Assembly (NCBI GenBank): GCA_025200525.1
Contig: CM045762.1
Coordinates: 194,034,148 to 194,098,147 of the forward strand
Source of the DNA: Camellia lanceoleosa
Taxonomy: Eukaryota > Streptophyta > Magnoliopsida > Ericales > Theaceae
Length of the DNA stretch: 64,000 bases
Reading direction: 5' to 3'
The position numbers were made by a program, and so were the translations under genes. The notes under the pieces are model-generated. The model did no database searches, was not told the origin of the DNA, and saw only the letters and a list, made by a program, of their open reading frames with translations. This document shows positions 1-11,379 of the stretch, one piece after another (positions within the stretch are counted from its first letter, which is position 1; each line of letters starts with the position of its first letter).

Positions 1-551
1 CAATGCATCTGCATTGGCTAGTATGAGATTGTTCATTTTTGGGAGATTGAGATAAAGATGTGGCAGGTCATGCCAACTCATGTGCGAGTGGGAGATGTTA
101 GAAATTGGGCCCATGTGGCATGGCCCTTTGAGCTTTTTGAGCTCGAACTCTTGAACCTTATCCATGTAAGTTTGAATTTTAATTCAAACTTATTTGGATA
201 ACCATTCAAGATATATATATGTCTATCATATAATTGATATGATAAGATAGATATTTGGTTATATATCAGATATTGAATCAGATATTGAATATACGTATAT
301 CGATACGCTATGGGGTTTTTACCCATAACCTTTTTTCCTGACTCTCTCTCTCCGACTCTCTCTCAAAAACAACGATCGCTTATTTGCAATCGTGGTTTGT
401 GTGGGTGATATTCACTATTGTAATATCACCCCATTGCTGGGTTGATTGATCAGATTCAGGAAGCACGTGATTTACCCACGAGGTTCTATCGCTAAAAGGT
501 ATGATCTAAATACTTTTTATCCGCTGCGTATTTACTGTTTTTTGATTTACA
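1..551 (+). mobile_element. 3' end of a degenerate Ty1/copia element (arm A copy)
   Basis: Positions 1-95 are the last internal bases of the element and end in a purine-rich tract (GAGTGGGAGA) at about 86-95. The 3' LTR follows at 96-551. The target duplication AGGAT at 552-556 is the complement of ATCCT beside the related element at 34126-41132. The rest of the element lies to the left of the window. Confidence 0.85.
96..551 (+). repeat. LTR of degenerate copia family (arm A)
   Basis: This LTR is about 456 bp, starts TGTTAGAAATTGG and ends TGATTTACA. It is the reverse complement of the LTRs at 34126-34589, 40716-41132, 47887-48356 and 54260-54724. Relative to the arm B copy it differs at several CAG/CTG sites, for example TATCGATACG here against TATCAGATACG there. 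Confidence 0.9.
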
Positions 552-1337
552 AGGATCAACTGTTGTTCCTCAATCTAAAGATTAGTTTTTTTTTTTGGTT
601 CTTGAATATGTCAAGTGTAAAGGAAATGGAAGGAATTTGTAAAAATAATTAGCTTCTATTTCACTCATTTTTGTTATTCCCTTCTTCAATCCAAGATCCA
701 AACATAGTCCTAGGGTTTTGTGTGTGTGCGCTGTGTGCATATATGTATACTAGAAGTTGAACACACACTCGATGCATGTGTAAAAATAATTGACCATGTA
801 ATCGCCATCTGAAAAACAACCAAAAAATATCAAAAATTGAAATAACAAACTTATTAAGCAGTTACATAGGAGCAATATGGCATGAGAAAATGAGTGACAA
901 TAGGGGTTCACACTAAGAGAGTTGTGTGCTTTATATATGTCAGCATAGATACTCAAGTGAGGAAAATATTAGATAGTATGAACATTATTCGGCTTGGGTT
1001 AATACCAAGATTCAAACTTTGAGGGTAAGGGATTACTAAACATGAATTGGCTCAATGACTACAATTTAAAATAAAAATTTGTATGAACATGAACATGAGT
1101 CAAAAGTAGATCTTGATTTAATTTCAAACACGAGTAATGAAAGCTCGGGACTTGGGAGGGGGCACTCATTATACTTTCACATACTTTAGGCCAGCATGCC
1201 AAAACATATGAAGGTTTTTCAAATCTAATTCAAATGATGTGGTTGTTAGTATTATGTAAAGTAGATAATACCCAAATGTGGTCACCCTAACAATGTTGCT
1301 TACATCATAGTTTGTTTATTTTGCATTCTTTTTAGAT
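552..1337. other. 5' flank of the duplicated SLEEPER locus
   Basis: This stretch contains no gene. It is the inverted copy of 33333-34125 and is nearly identical over long runs, for example 1160-1337. A polypyrimidine tract ending TTTTTAG sits just before the SLEEPER ATG at 1338. Confidence 0.6.
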
Positions 1338-2995
1338 ATGACAAAGAAGCTCAAAACCTGTGACAATAGGGGTATCGGAAGTTGGAATGGTGATGATGAT
1401 GATAATGAACATGTTTTTGATGAAGAAAAGGCTTACCGAGCTATTGCAATGTTTACTTGCACTGCTGACGTTCCACCCAAAGCTTTTGAATATCCATCCT
1501 TCAAAGATTTGGTTGACATATTTAATCCACAATTTAATGTTAGTTTTGCTAATATTGAACGCCATTGCTTGGACATATATGAGGTAGAGAAATCAAGAAT
1601 TAAGCAACTTTTGGGAAGTTTGATGAGATCACCTTTGTCTTTGGATGTAACAAGGCATGAAGGAAGGAATGTCTATGATTATATGTGCGATGATACCATT
1701 TTGTTGATGGGGATTGGAACCTGAAAAGCTGGGTTATTAATTTCAGCCGTGTTTGGTACACACTTGATCAATGCCCTGAAATAGCCATTTTCAACTCTCT
1801 TTCTGAGTTGGATTTTGAGGGCTACATAGCCACTGTCACTTCAGCAAAGCATGTAGAATATGATGAAACAGCTTGAGGTCCTTAGGAAAAGAGTTCAAGA
1901 GAAGAAAAACACCCAACTTAAGGGTCAGATTTTCAGGTACTTGTTGTGCGTATACTTTTACGAATGGTGGAGGATGCATTTGAGAAGATACAATTTATTA
2001 TCTTGAAAGTTCGCCTTTTAGTTTCATCGAGGAACTCAATATTACCTCTGGTGTATAACATTTCACAAACTACAAGAAGTTATAGAACCGAGTCTCGGGA
2101 GAATATACTAAAAGATGATTACTTTGGTTTTGACATACCATCTCACCAAAGAGTGGAACAAAGTTAGGGTGTTTGTAAACTTGTAGGGAGTGTATATAAT
2201 GCAACAGGTGTTATTTGAAACAAAATATCCAATCGCCAAGATCTATCTTCGTAATATCTGGGAGCTTCGCAAGTCCGACAAAGATTCTCGCTAGTTCGAA
2301 GTTTTTGAAAGCTATGGCTCAAAAAATGTTGAAGAAACTTGATAAGTACTGGAAAGACATGTTTTTGGTACTGGCTGTCACTACGGTGATGGACCCTCGA
2401 TGCAAGATGAAATATATAGAATTTGCTTCCTTGAAATATGAAGGTAGCGCCGGCAATTCACAAGCCGCTACTGTCTTGGAGGCAATTCAGAGCCTTTTTG
2501 ATGATTATGCAGCCCACAATCTAGAAGCAGAGAATGCTGCTGCAAATGATTCAACTTCTTCTGATTCAAGTTATTCGACTTAGAAGATGATCTTAAGTAG
2601 TGACATCAAGGAACGACACCAAATCCCTAATTTTGGGTTTAAATGTCTGGATGAATATAACCAATACATTGAGTCTAATAGTCAGCCCCTAAAATCACAA
2701 TTGGAGTGGTATTTGGAGGAACCTGTCATGCCCTGGAGCCAGAATTTCAAATTGCCGAAGTCAGGAAAGCAAAGAAGTCCCAAGTATCCTATTCATTCAA
2801 GATGGCTCGTGATTTTTGGCAATACCATTGACCCCAGCTACTCCGATGAAGCATTTTACTCAACTACTAAGCCCGATAGAGATTTAATTTGCTTGAGTCC
2901 AGAACTAATGAACGCCTTGATGTTACTCGAAGTTGGTTTGAGAAACACTAAAAAGATTATTTGGGTGTTGCATTCTTTCCTTTTGTCCATTTCTT
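1338..2995 (+). pseudogene. SLEEPER-like hAT transposase gene, broken copy
   Basis: This is the inverted duplicate of the 561-codon gene at 31647-33332. The same start (MTKKLKTCDN) and end (FLLSIS) are recognisable, but the frame is broken several times: near 1620-1690, at about 1870, and at 2165, 2215 and 2583. Pieces of the RNase-H-like fold, the DUF4413-like part (MAQKMLKKLDKYWKD) and the C-terminal dimerisation motif (WYLEEPVMPWSQNF) are all present. Many lesions coincide with CTG or CAG sites in the intact copy, for example TTCGAC against TTCTGAC near 2576 and GCCCGATAG against GCCTGATAG near 2872. The copy may therefore be less damaged in reality than it looks. If the lesions are real, no functional product is expected. 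Confidence 0.85.
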
Positions 2996-4208
2996 GATGA
3001 ATTACTTTCCTACTTATTTTCTACACGTAGCACTGACACATTTCAAGTAAAAAACTAACCATGGACTGCTCTTTCAACATAGAGAAATGGCCTTTTTTAT
3101 TTTATGCATCCTAGGGAACATGACCATTTATTTTATGAATCCGTTTAGCTGATGATATTAATCATTTAAGCTCAACTGAATTATTTGATTTACTTGTGCA
3201 GAACATTTACTTAAAACTAATCTTATCTAACAATTATATGTTGTTCACTAAATGAAAAATGCCGCTTTTGTTCCGCTCTATTGTTTTTTCTTTTGTGATG
3301 GCATAATGAAATGCAAGTGGCTCCTCAAACTTAAACTTACAGACCACACTTTATTTTTGTTAAACATGCTTGTAATTTATAATATTTGCCCTTAGTGTTT
3401 CGGTGATGCGGTGTTCAAGTCACAAAATAACCTCTTGAAAATGTACATCAAATTCTTCAATTTTAATCGGAACCTCATGTATTAGATAGTCCTTATGCTT
3501 ATAATAATTTGTAGTGAAGCTAATCAAGAATGGTAGAAGAGTTCGCCACATAATCAAGAAATTGTTACCGAAGAACCAAGAAATATTGATCGTAAAGGAT
3601 AGGTTTTAGAATGGCGCTTATAGCAAGAAAACTTCAAACTAGCTTGTCTTGTTTACTGCGTGATTTTTCTTAATGCATGTTAATATCATGATGATTAAGT
3701 AGATTAATTCTAGCATCTCTTTTCTTGTTTATATAAAAATTTGACAGTGAAATTCTTGATGTTTGGAACAGTACGTTGGTTGGTCGTCATGTTATGGAGC
3801 CTCGTGATCCAATCAAAAAGCAATCAATTTGGTGGAGCAAAGGAATATGCAAGGTTATGTATGGTTACTTGGTATCAAACATCATGAGTTCTTCAAATAA
3901 TGCTTTATATATGGATAATTTGTTGAACACCCTTTTTTTTTTTTCTTTTCTTTTTTTTTTTTTCCGATTTGTTGGAGCATCTTGTATTATACGATTTATG
4001 CGTTTGATCCGCTTCTCTCTCTGTATCTTTCATGTTTGATTGCCAAAGTATGATTTTTACAGATATGAAAATAAGTAATGGGCTTAAAAATTATAGTCTA
4101 ATTAATAATATTAGATGGGAAGATATATGATTGGAATATAAAGGAAATTTATTGAATATATTGAGATGCTTCCATGAATTGATTTTATACTTGAATTAAC
4201 AAAATAAC
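2996..4208. other. 3' flank of the duplicated SLEEPER locus
   Basis: This stretch is the inverted copy of about 30401-31646. It is AT-rich with long T tracts near 3930-3965. No protein-coding gene was recognised. The first five bases outside the adjacent copia LTR are ATAAC (4204-4208), the complement of the GTTAT target duplication at 30401-30405. Confidence 0.6.
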
Positions 4209-4365
4209 TGTGAGATTTATAGAGAAGAGATAGAGACTAAATGCTCAGATGTAATTGTGTGTTTACAATGGAGAGAATGAACTCTCTTTTATAGAGAGAA
4301 TAGATACAATGGAGTAATCAAATTAATGGAGCACTAAATTAAATTAATAGAGCATTAACCTAAAT
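4209..4365 (-). repeat. Partial copia LTR truncated by the gap
   Basis: This is the reverse complement of the end of the LTR at 30144-30400, starting TGTGAGATTTATAG. It carries the variants TCTCTATCTC and GCTCTATTAA, which are found in the right LTR of the copia element but not in its left LTR. The remaining 100 bases and any internal part are lost in the N run. Confidence 0.9.
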
Positions 4366-4465
4366 NNNNNNNNNNNNNNNNNNNNNNNNNNNNNNNNNNN
4401 NNNNNNNNNNNNNNNNNNNNNNNNNNNNNNNNNNNNNNNNNNNNNNNNNNNNNNNNNNNNNNNNN
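4366..4465. other. Assembly gap of 100 N
   Basis: Exactly 100 N separate the copia LTR remnant from Tat-element sequence. A round 100 is usually a placeholder of unknown size. Judging from the other arm, it could hide the rest of the copia element and much more. Confidence 0.99.
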
Positions 4466-5099
4466 GGCTTTCCAAAACAGCCGGAGGCTCAAAGCCTCGA
4501 CCTCTAAATCCTAAACACCCTTCTCTTGGCAGAACCCGCCCCTTGTGGGCCCAGGGCGGGGAAGCGCTCTCTTAGAAAGTGCACCTTGACTCTGCGACGA
4601 TTCATGACCCGAGTGAGCGATGTCGATCTACGGTATTAGAGTCCAAAAGGCAATGAGCCTCGCTTTCTTTGGAATAATAGAGCAGTAAGTAGGCGGTATT
4701 CCAATCACTTGAGTGCAAATCTCTTTTTATACCTTAGGGTTGCTTTTATGGCCGGCATTCTCTCGATTGGTCTTCGTTGGAAGCGAAGCCTTTACCAAAA
4801 AAGTGATCCATTAGAGCAACATCAAAATAAAGTAACAAATACAAAAAGCATTAGAAGGAGGCAGAACACAGGTAGCCGTCTTTCTGGGCATCCTCTCGGC
4901 CCGAAACTTCGGTTTAACGAGGAAACTCGATTTCCACCAACATGAAAATCATCGTTGCGTTTATCCAGAATCGGGCAACCCGGTAACTAAATGGCAATCA
5001 AGCGGCGAACACACAAATGTCGTTTTGTGGTCTTTGTTATGAGAAAGAGTATAACAACCTAAGATATCCCATATGTCAGGTTCAAACCCAATCGTCTAT

Positions 5100-5380
5100 T
5101 TAGGCGGATCGCCATAAACAACGGAAAAAGTTCATAGATACTTGCATTGGGGTTAACTGGACTTGATGGAGAAACCGGCGCACCAACGGATCAAGAGGAA
5201 ACCGAATCCCTCCCTCGACTATGGCCACGATGGGAAAAGCTACGGTATTTGTCGTGCCCATACACTTGGCGTCTACTTTCGCCAACGAAAGGGTTAACGT
5301 CGTCGGGAATATTATAGTCTAGGGGGAACATAGCCATGGCCTCGGGGGTATCAACTAAGCGGCGAAACTTCCCATTCTTG
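5100..5380 (-). pseudogene. Antisense ORF remnant, PF04195-like (putative gypsy-type)
   Basis: Two overlapping minus-strand frames encode a protein clearly related to the one at 8588 in the adjacent element. One reads NGKFRRLVDTPEAMAMF and the other FPLDPLVRRFLHQVQLTPMQ. A frameshift near 5280 separates them. In Tat-lineage retrotransposons such antisense ORFs lie between pol and the 3' LTR, which is the position here. The function of these proteins is unknown. Confidence 0.7.
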
Positions 5381-5873
5381 AGACCTAATGGGGCCAGGTA
5401 GGACTCGAGATAACGAGTATGGAACAAAAGGCGGCGAGTGAGCCAAACAAGATGATTAAGATAGCAAGAAGCAAGAGAAAAAGAATTAGGAGAGGACTTA
5501 TAGAAATTTGGAGCAGTGGTAGCAAAAGCAAGATCGTGGCCGAAGAAATGCGGCGAAGCACCAGGCGGTTGGAAGGAACAAGAAGAGTCATTTCTTTCTC
5601 TTTGAAACTCTCTAGAGGCAGCAGATAAAGGAATTTGTATTGTGACGAGCATTAATTGCACCGGTAAGCGGTACGAACACAACCTTCGATATGGAATCGG
5701 CGCACTATCTCTACACACCTATCTCGCATCGCCCGTATCACCATGAAAGGGCGCATCACGGGGTTGTGTGTCGAGATTGAAGCAGATGCAAGGCGAAATG
5801 GGAAGCGAAATGTGGCGGCAGGAAAGCGAACAATAAGCTTATCAGGGAACCTTAGCGCGAGCTAGGGGGCAAA

Positions 5874-6720
5874 TGAAGGGGCTAAACATGAAATGGGTCA
5901 GGTGCAAGCCTTGGGCCGGCCCAATCCACTAAAGTCCAAATCCAAGTGGGTTGGATGAGTATATGGGCAAACCAATTGAGCCTAACTTCATGATCAACAG
6001 TCCATCCAAGTCCTCAAGCACTTGGGCCCAACTTATGATGGAAAGGCTAGTCGGTAGTGGTGTTAAGTGGTAGGCATTGAGCGAACCCTCGGTAGAACGA
6101 GAAAATAAGTGAGCCCATACAAAGATATCCGAATGGATCGGCCCATCTCGATGAATGATCTGTGAAAGTAGAGACAGGCATAATGATCTGTGAAGAACGT
6201 TTTGATGCAAAGTGAAACCTCGCGAAGCGTGGAAGTTGTGAATGTGTGCATGTGCAAGTTGCCACCTCAGCTGGTCCCCTACACCTAGAATCACGGAAGT
6301 TGTTGAATCAAAGGAATGTGGTTTGTTATTAGCATGATCACAATGAATATATGCATTCAATGACAACTACCAGGTGGTCTCCCAATGACAACTACCAGAT
6401 GGTCTCCAGCGAGCAATGTTAAAAGGACACCTGGCAGCATCCAAGTTCCATGAACTCACCTTGAGAAGCAAGCAAGGAACACTATATATACAACACGAAC
6501 TTCACATTGAAGGTAACTGAACTATTCCAAGCTAAACCACACTTACATACAAATTCGATCCTCTATATACTCCTTCTCCGTCGCTAATTCCCATGCCGAA
6601 TGGGTTATCAGCCAACCCGTCAGGCGGCTCTAGCAGTGCTTCTTGTGGCGAGAACCTCGGTCCTGGATAGTCCAGCAGAGTGAGCCTTGATCCACTTTAT
6701 CTAGTCTGCGAAATACTGCA
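5874..6720 (+). repeat. LTR of the inverted Tat element
   Basis: This LTR is about 847 bp, runs from TGAAGGGGCT to a terminal CA, and is preceded by the polypurine tract. It aligns in reverse with the LTRs at 7226-8039 and 19849-20661; shared blocks include GGGCCGGCCCAATCCACT and CTTCACATTGAAGGTAA. It contains a TATA-like CTATATATACA at about 6482. The right boundary is approximate, since homology to the other LTRs may run a few bases further. Confidence 0.8.
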
Positions 6721-7225
6721 CGCTGGTGTCCGGTATGTTGATGTTGATGGCAGAGCATGTGTTGAGAGACCCACCACCTATCTTGGAGTGTCTGTGCTTC
6801 CTAGATTGTCATTTAATATCTCATCTGAGCTCTAAACCGGCCATATCCTCGAGACATGGACATGTTTTTCCATTAGCATAAGCGACCGACCACCATAAAA
6901 TCAAAAATGCTCTTTCTCTCTCATCAAAATTTCTTGTTTGGTTTCAAATGTGTTATGTCTCTTATTTCATTATTTTCACAATAGACATTCTCTGTAAAAA
7001 TAAAATTAAATTAAATTAAATTAAAATAAAACCATAAATTTAGACTAAACCCTATAGTCTAGGTATTTTTAGATTTTGAATTTGATGAGTGAAATCGAGA
7101 AAGAAATGAAAATGAAATGATTTGTCCTTAATATTTTTTCAACAAACTAAACAAATAAAAATTTTTTCCTCATTTTTTTGATACAAACAAACAAAGCGAG
7201 AAATTCATAAATTCTCACTTACCAC
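6721..7225. other. Spacer between two facing Tat 3' ends
   Basis: No gene was seen. It is AT-rich and contains a short (AAATT)n run near 6998-7025. A reverse-complement comparison by eye shows no palindromic centre. Confidence 0.5.
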
Positions 7226-8039
7226 TGCGTGCGTGTCAGTTCGCACTAGATGAAAGTGGATTAGGGCTCACTTTTCGGCTAGACTATCCAAAGATTAAGG
7301 TTCTGCCACAAGAAGCAAGTAGAGTTGCCGGGTTGGCGAGATAACCCCTTTGGTGTGGGAATCGGTGATCGGAGAAAAGGTGTAGAGAGTTTACGTTTGT
7401 AGTAAGTGGGGTTGGCAGATCGATTACCTTCAATGTGAAGTCCACGTAGTATATATAGAGTTTCTTGTTTCTCAAGATGGTTTCATGGAGCTTCGGTGCT
7501 GCCAAGTTTCCTTTTTAGCATGGCCCTCTGTGGAGGACCATCTGGTTGTTGTCAAGAGGTGGTTATACTCATTGTAGTTATGCTGATAACAAACTACATT
7601 CCTCTGGTTTTAACTGTTTCCGTGATTCTAGGGAGAGGGAACCAGCTAAGGTGGCATCCTCCATGTGCATGCATTCATAGCTTCTACGTTTCTCTAAGGG
7701 ATTTCCTCTGCTCGGTACCGATGTGCCTTGGCTCGGCCTTTTACAAGATAGTTTATAGAGGTGGGTTGGTCTATTCGAATATCTTTGTATGGGCTCGGCC
7801 CACTTTAGTTTGGCCCATAGATTGGGTCTTGCAGCTCGGCCTAGCCCAGCATCGTGGCTGGACTAACCTTTCCACTGCGGGTTGGGCCCAAGTGCTTGAG
7901 GACTTGAGTAGACTGTTGATCATGGAGCTGGGCTCGATTGGCTTGCCCATATATTCATCTAACCCACTTGGACTTGGGCTTTAGTGGATTGGGCCGGCCC
8001 AATGTTTGGATCCGACTCATTTCATATTCAGCCCCTTCA
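7226..8039 (-). repeat. 3' LTR of the Tat element
   Basis: This LTR runs TG to CA over 814 bp and matches 19849-20661 along its length. On the minus strand it is preceded by the weak purine run GGAGCAAA, where the related inverted element has AGGGGGCAAA. Plus-strand reading frames within it are fortuitous. Confidence 0.85.
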
Positions 8040-8461
8040 TTTGCTCCATAGCTCACGCTAAGGTTCCCCGCAGGGGAGGTATTATTTTGCTCTCCAAGCG
8101 TTGCGTCACATCGCTTCGGTTCTGCTTCAGTTTGGCCTTGGTGACTGTTCAATCCTGACACACAACCCCTGTATGCATCCTTTCCTTGTGACAAGTGGCG
8201 ACGTGGGATAGGTGTCGAAGATAGTGTGTCGATTCCATCTGAAGGTCATACTTCATGTACCTTCACGTCAGCTGGTGCAATAAATGCTCTGGGTTATCAA
8301 TCCAAATCCTTTTATTTTCTTTTTTGTTCTTCTAGAGAGTTTCAAAGGAGAAAAACCCTTTCCGTTCCTCTAAACCAGTTTCGTTGGTGCTCTCTTCGAG
8401 ACTTTCCTTCTTTGGTCTTGCTTGACGCCGCTTGAATTAAATTCTGGTTGCTTTGATCTCT

Positions 8462-8577
8462 GTAAGTTCCCTTGTGATCCTTTTTCTCTTGTCTTTTTCT
8501 GTTTCAATCATCTTGTCTGGCCCTTGCGCCGTTATGTTCCACATCTTGGTATTTGAGTTCTTCCTCTATACCACTAG
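8462..8577 (+). other. Intron-like segment in the leader of the antisense ORF
   Basis: A perfect plant donor (GTAAGT at 8462) and a pyrimidine-rich stretch ending ACTAG bracket 116 T-rich bases just before the ATG at 8588. The inverted element keeps the acceptor (ATTAG before the equivalent ATG) but has ATAAGT at the donor. Splicing is inferred, not shown. Confidence 0.4.
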
Positions 8578-8587
8578 GTTCAATTTA

Positions 8588-9346
8588 ATGGGAAAGTTTC
8601 GCTCATTAGTTGACACTCCTGAGGCCATTGCCATGTTTCGTCGTGATTACAATATCCCCGATGACATGACCCTTTCGCTGGCAAAGGTCAATGCTAAGCG
8701 TATGGGCACCAGGAATATTGCCGCTTTTCCGATTGCATCCATCGTCGAGGGAAGGGTTCGTTTTCCTCTTGACCCTTTGGTGCGCCGATTTCTGCACCAA
8801 GTTCAACTCACCCCAATGCAAGTGCCTGTTAACCTGTTTCATGTCGTCTGTGGTGTGTCCGCTCTCAATAAACAGTTAGGCCTGAATCTCGATATTTGGG
8901 ATATTTTGGGCTGCTACACCCTCTCTTATAACAAGGATCACAACACGTACTACATCTTGGCGTTAGATTCGATCATTGTCATCGGTGGTGGTTTGCTGAT
9001 TCGAATAAGCACAACTTGATGATTTTCGCAAGTTGGTGGCAAGCGGGAGTTCCATGGCCGAGTTCGATCGAATGGATACCTCTGAAGGATGGCTACCCAA
9101 GTTCGAATTCTTCCTCTAGTGTCTTTTGTATTTCTTGCCTTTGTTTTGGATGTTGTTTTAATGTGGTACTTCTTTTTTGCAGAGGCCTCTCGTTTTCAGC
9201 GAAGGCCGAACCGGGAGAACGCTGAGGCCATCAAAGCCGTTTTGAGGTACAAGAAGAGGTCCGCACCAGAGTTGTTGGATTACCAAGCGACTTACCGCTC
9301 TGTCATTTCAAAGAAGGCGAGGCTTGCTGCATCCCTTCTAGATTGA
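8588..9346 (+). pseudogene. Antisense ORF of the Tat element, PF04195-like
   Basis: This frame starts MGKFRSLVDTPEAIAMFRRD and runs through a conserved block (FPLDPLVRRFLHQVQL, GVSALNKQLGLNLDIW). That block resembles the plant 'putative gypsy type transposon' domain, PF04195. The frame shifts near 8980. Homology continues in other frames through DSNKHNL, MAEFDRMDTSEGWLPKF, and a basic stretch ending KKARLAASLLD at 9346. A T-rich stretch ending TTTTTTGCAG at 9182 may be a second acceptor. The ORF is antisense to gag-pol, as in Grande- and Retand-type elements. The product's role is unknown; some authors treat it as a captured host gene. Confidence 0.65.
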
Positions 9347-9960
9347 CCTTGGGCCGACACATCCTTCACTCCTTTAGTTCTGAATCGCCGTTGAAGCCGA
9401 GGTGCACTTCACGAAAGGGCGTCGCTCTTGCTCCCGTTAAATGGGGTGGGTCTATAATAGAAAAGAAAGAGTGTTAGTGGATTTGGAAGTGAGGCTTTTG
9501 GTGCCTCTAATACTTTGGAACCCCTTTGTTAAAGTAGGCGAAGAGCCTCATGGGCGTAAATTGGAAGTGAGAGCTTTTGGAACTCACGCTCTTTGTCGAA
9601 CCCTCGCTTGATGCATCTGAGGGCAAAAAAAGAGGAGAGGCAGCAAGGCAATGTTGGAAACTTGAAGATCCTCACGAGGGCGAAGCACTTGAGAAATGGG
9701 AGCCACAATCTTGCATCAAAGCGAGCCCATTTCTATCTCGATTCGATTGTTGCTTCTCAAGATTTTGCTTTTGATTTAACCAAGACTCTGTTGATGCGGT
9801 TGACATGGTGACCATAATGGGCCCGATATTCCTATTTTGAAGGGAACCCTGCGATGATGATGCTTTGTAAGTGCATTCTTATTTTGCTTGTCGTTAGTGT
9901 TATACTCTTGTTTTCTTTCTTTTAATACTTTGTAATCCATTGCGTGTATTAGGAGGATGC
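9347..9960 (+). other. Continuation of the Tat antisense-ORF region
   Basis: No intact frame was found. The segment is related in reverse to 4466-4640 of the other Tat copy, for example around GAGGTGCACTT at 9399. This shows that both copies descend from one element. It is probably degraded coding sequence of the antisense gene. Confidence 0.4.
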
Positions 9961-9974
9961 ATCATCCATCACCC

Positions 9975-10120
9975 GTTGAAAAACTGGAAAAGGTCGTCTT
10001 GGAGGCCGCTATCATGTTGAGAGTGACGGTGAGCACGGAGGTGAGAAAGAAGGACAAAGCCGAAAAAGAGGCATTCCGTTTGAACAAGATTGTTGCTTCA
10101 ATGAAAAAATCAAAGAGAGG
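9975..10120 (+). pseudogene. Coiled-coil remnant of the antisense ORF
   Basis: A plus-strand frame rich in K, E and A (EKLEKVVLEAA, KKDKAEKEAFRLNKI) resembles the coiled-coil C-terminal part typical of proteins that carry the PF04195 domain. It ends at a stop near 10129. No larger frame joins it to the upstream part. Confidence 0.35.
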
Positions 10121-10856
10121 CTGCTATTAGGCCTGAGCTCAACTTGAAGAACAAGTGGCCAAATTGGAAATTTGCTCATCGCGATGATGGGTGCCAGCGT
10201 TACATTGGAGGCCAAATCTTGGTAGTAAAGTTGGGATGAGGTTGGGGTTGCTTATAAGGAGGAGGTACTAGTCTTTGAGACAAGCTCTTCGAAGGGTTGG
10301 TCGAGTGCTCTGGCTTGCCATTGTTTAAAGCTCTCCCCTGTTTGGATGTCGAGTTCCTCAAGATCCTTAGGTTCAAAGATTGTCTCCACCCCTGCTGCTC
10401 TTCCGACTGAAGCTTCCCCAGAAATTGATTCTGCAAACAAGACTCAGGACAGTGATGTTGCCATTGAAACGGTGAACGTTGAAGGGGTGGAACCACAGGT
10501 AAGCCGCAGAAGACGTGGTTAAGGAAGCTTTCACTTCTCAGGAAGTTGGAGCTGCCTCTACTTTTCCTTCCCAAGACGGCTTGGAAAGATTGTGGACACT
10601 GCTCTTGAGGTTCCCTCTGTTAATGAAAGCTGAAGTTTTCTCTGAAAGGAATTGAAGTTTTTGCTTTTCTGTTTTGATGTATTGTGACTCGGTCCCCTTG
10701 ACGAGCTCTCTTTCTATACTTGCCAAGACAATTTTTCTTTTTTCTTTTCTCTTCTTTGTTGCTGGCTATGAGGCCATCTGTGCCTTTTGTTGAGTGATGG
10801 GATTTTCCTTTTGAATTTGCAATCTAATGCTGTCTGGCTTGTTTGTCTGAATGTTT

Positions 10857-11240
10857 TCTGTACTATTTGCCCTAATAGAAACCTTGTTGGGACCTCGATC
10901 TTGAAACAGATGCTCGATGCAGTTCTATCTTTATTCTGAATAGATGCTCCGTCTAGTTTTGTACTGTTTGCCTCGGTAGAAACCTTTGTTGGGACCTCGG
11001 GGCGAACATATGCTCTGATGCAGTTCCATTGGTTTTAAAAAACAATTGTTTGCCCCCACCTGGAGCTAAGTAAGATCATATGGCTTGTCTTTGTCCTAGC
11101 AGAGCTACTTAAGTTTGTTGCAACTTTGATAACATAAGTGTACTTGAATGGGATAAAGATATGAAGAGGTGTCTTACTCAGGTCCAGGTTGGTTTGAAAG
11201 AAAACAATTGTTTGCCTCCAGCTGGAGTTGAGTAAGACTT
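10857..11240. repeat. Imperfect duplications in the Tat 3' region
   Basis: Two units around GAAACCTTTGTTGGGACCTCG (near 10875 and 10980) are followed by two units starting AACAATTGTTTGCC (near 11042 and 11205). They are local duplications in the non-coding part between pol and the antisense ORF. Confidence 0.6.
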
Positions 11241-11379
11241 GTGCTAGAAGCTTGCTCCTGATAAAGTTTAGCTTAGTTTGTTTCAACTCTGTTTGTATGC
11301 AGCAGTACTAAAGTGTTGATGTGATGGTACTTAAGAGATTTTGTAGATTTAGAGATGTTTACTTAAGATATGTTAGTGT

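Larger units (their letters stand above)
1..4365 (+). repeat. Left arm of a large inverted duplication
   Basis: This arm reads as the reverse complement of 30241-34675. Both arms carry, in the same order, the end of a degenerate copia element, its LTR, the AGGAT/ATCCT target duplication, the SLEEPER-like hAT gene, its 3' flank, the ATAAC/GTTAT target duplication and part of a copia LTR. The copia LTR part shares the two variants specific to the right-hand LTR at 30144-30400, so this is a duplicate of that locus and not an independent insertion. The arm continues left of the window and is cut at the right by the N gap. It carries many more small indels than the other arm. It may be a real inverted segmental duplication or a mis-oriented haplotype contig. 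Confidence 0.9.
4466..6720 (+). mobile_element. 3' portion of a second Tat-lineage Ty3/gypsy element, inverted
   Basis: 4466-5873 is related, in reverse, to 8040-9500 of the neighbouring element. It carries the same antisense ORF, and a purine tract (AGGGGGCAAA) directly abuts the LTR that starts at 5874. That tract is a polypurine tract and gives plus-strand orientation. The 5' part of the element is missing at the gap. The two Tat 3' ends face each other with about 500 bp between them. Confidence 0.8.

Noticed and set aside
6721..7225. Palindromic centre of the inverted duplication
   Set aside because: The sequence does not match its own reverse complement except for very short dyads.
7496..7984. 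162-codon plus-strand frame, with a similar one at 20091-20474
   Set aside because: Both lie inside LTRs in antisense direction, and the similarity between them is simply LTR identity.
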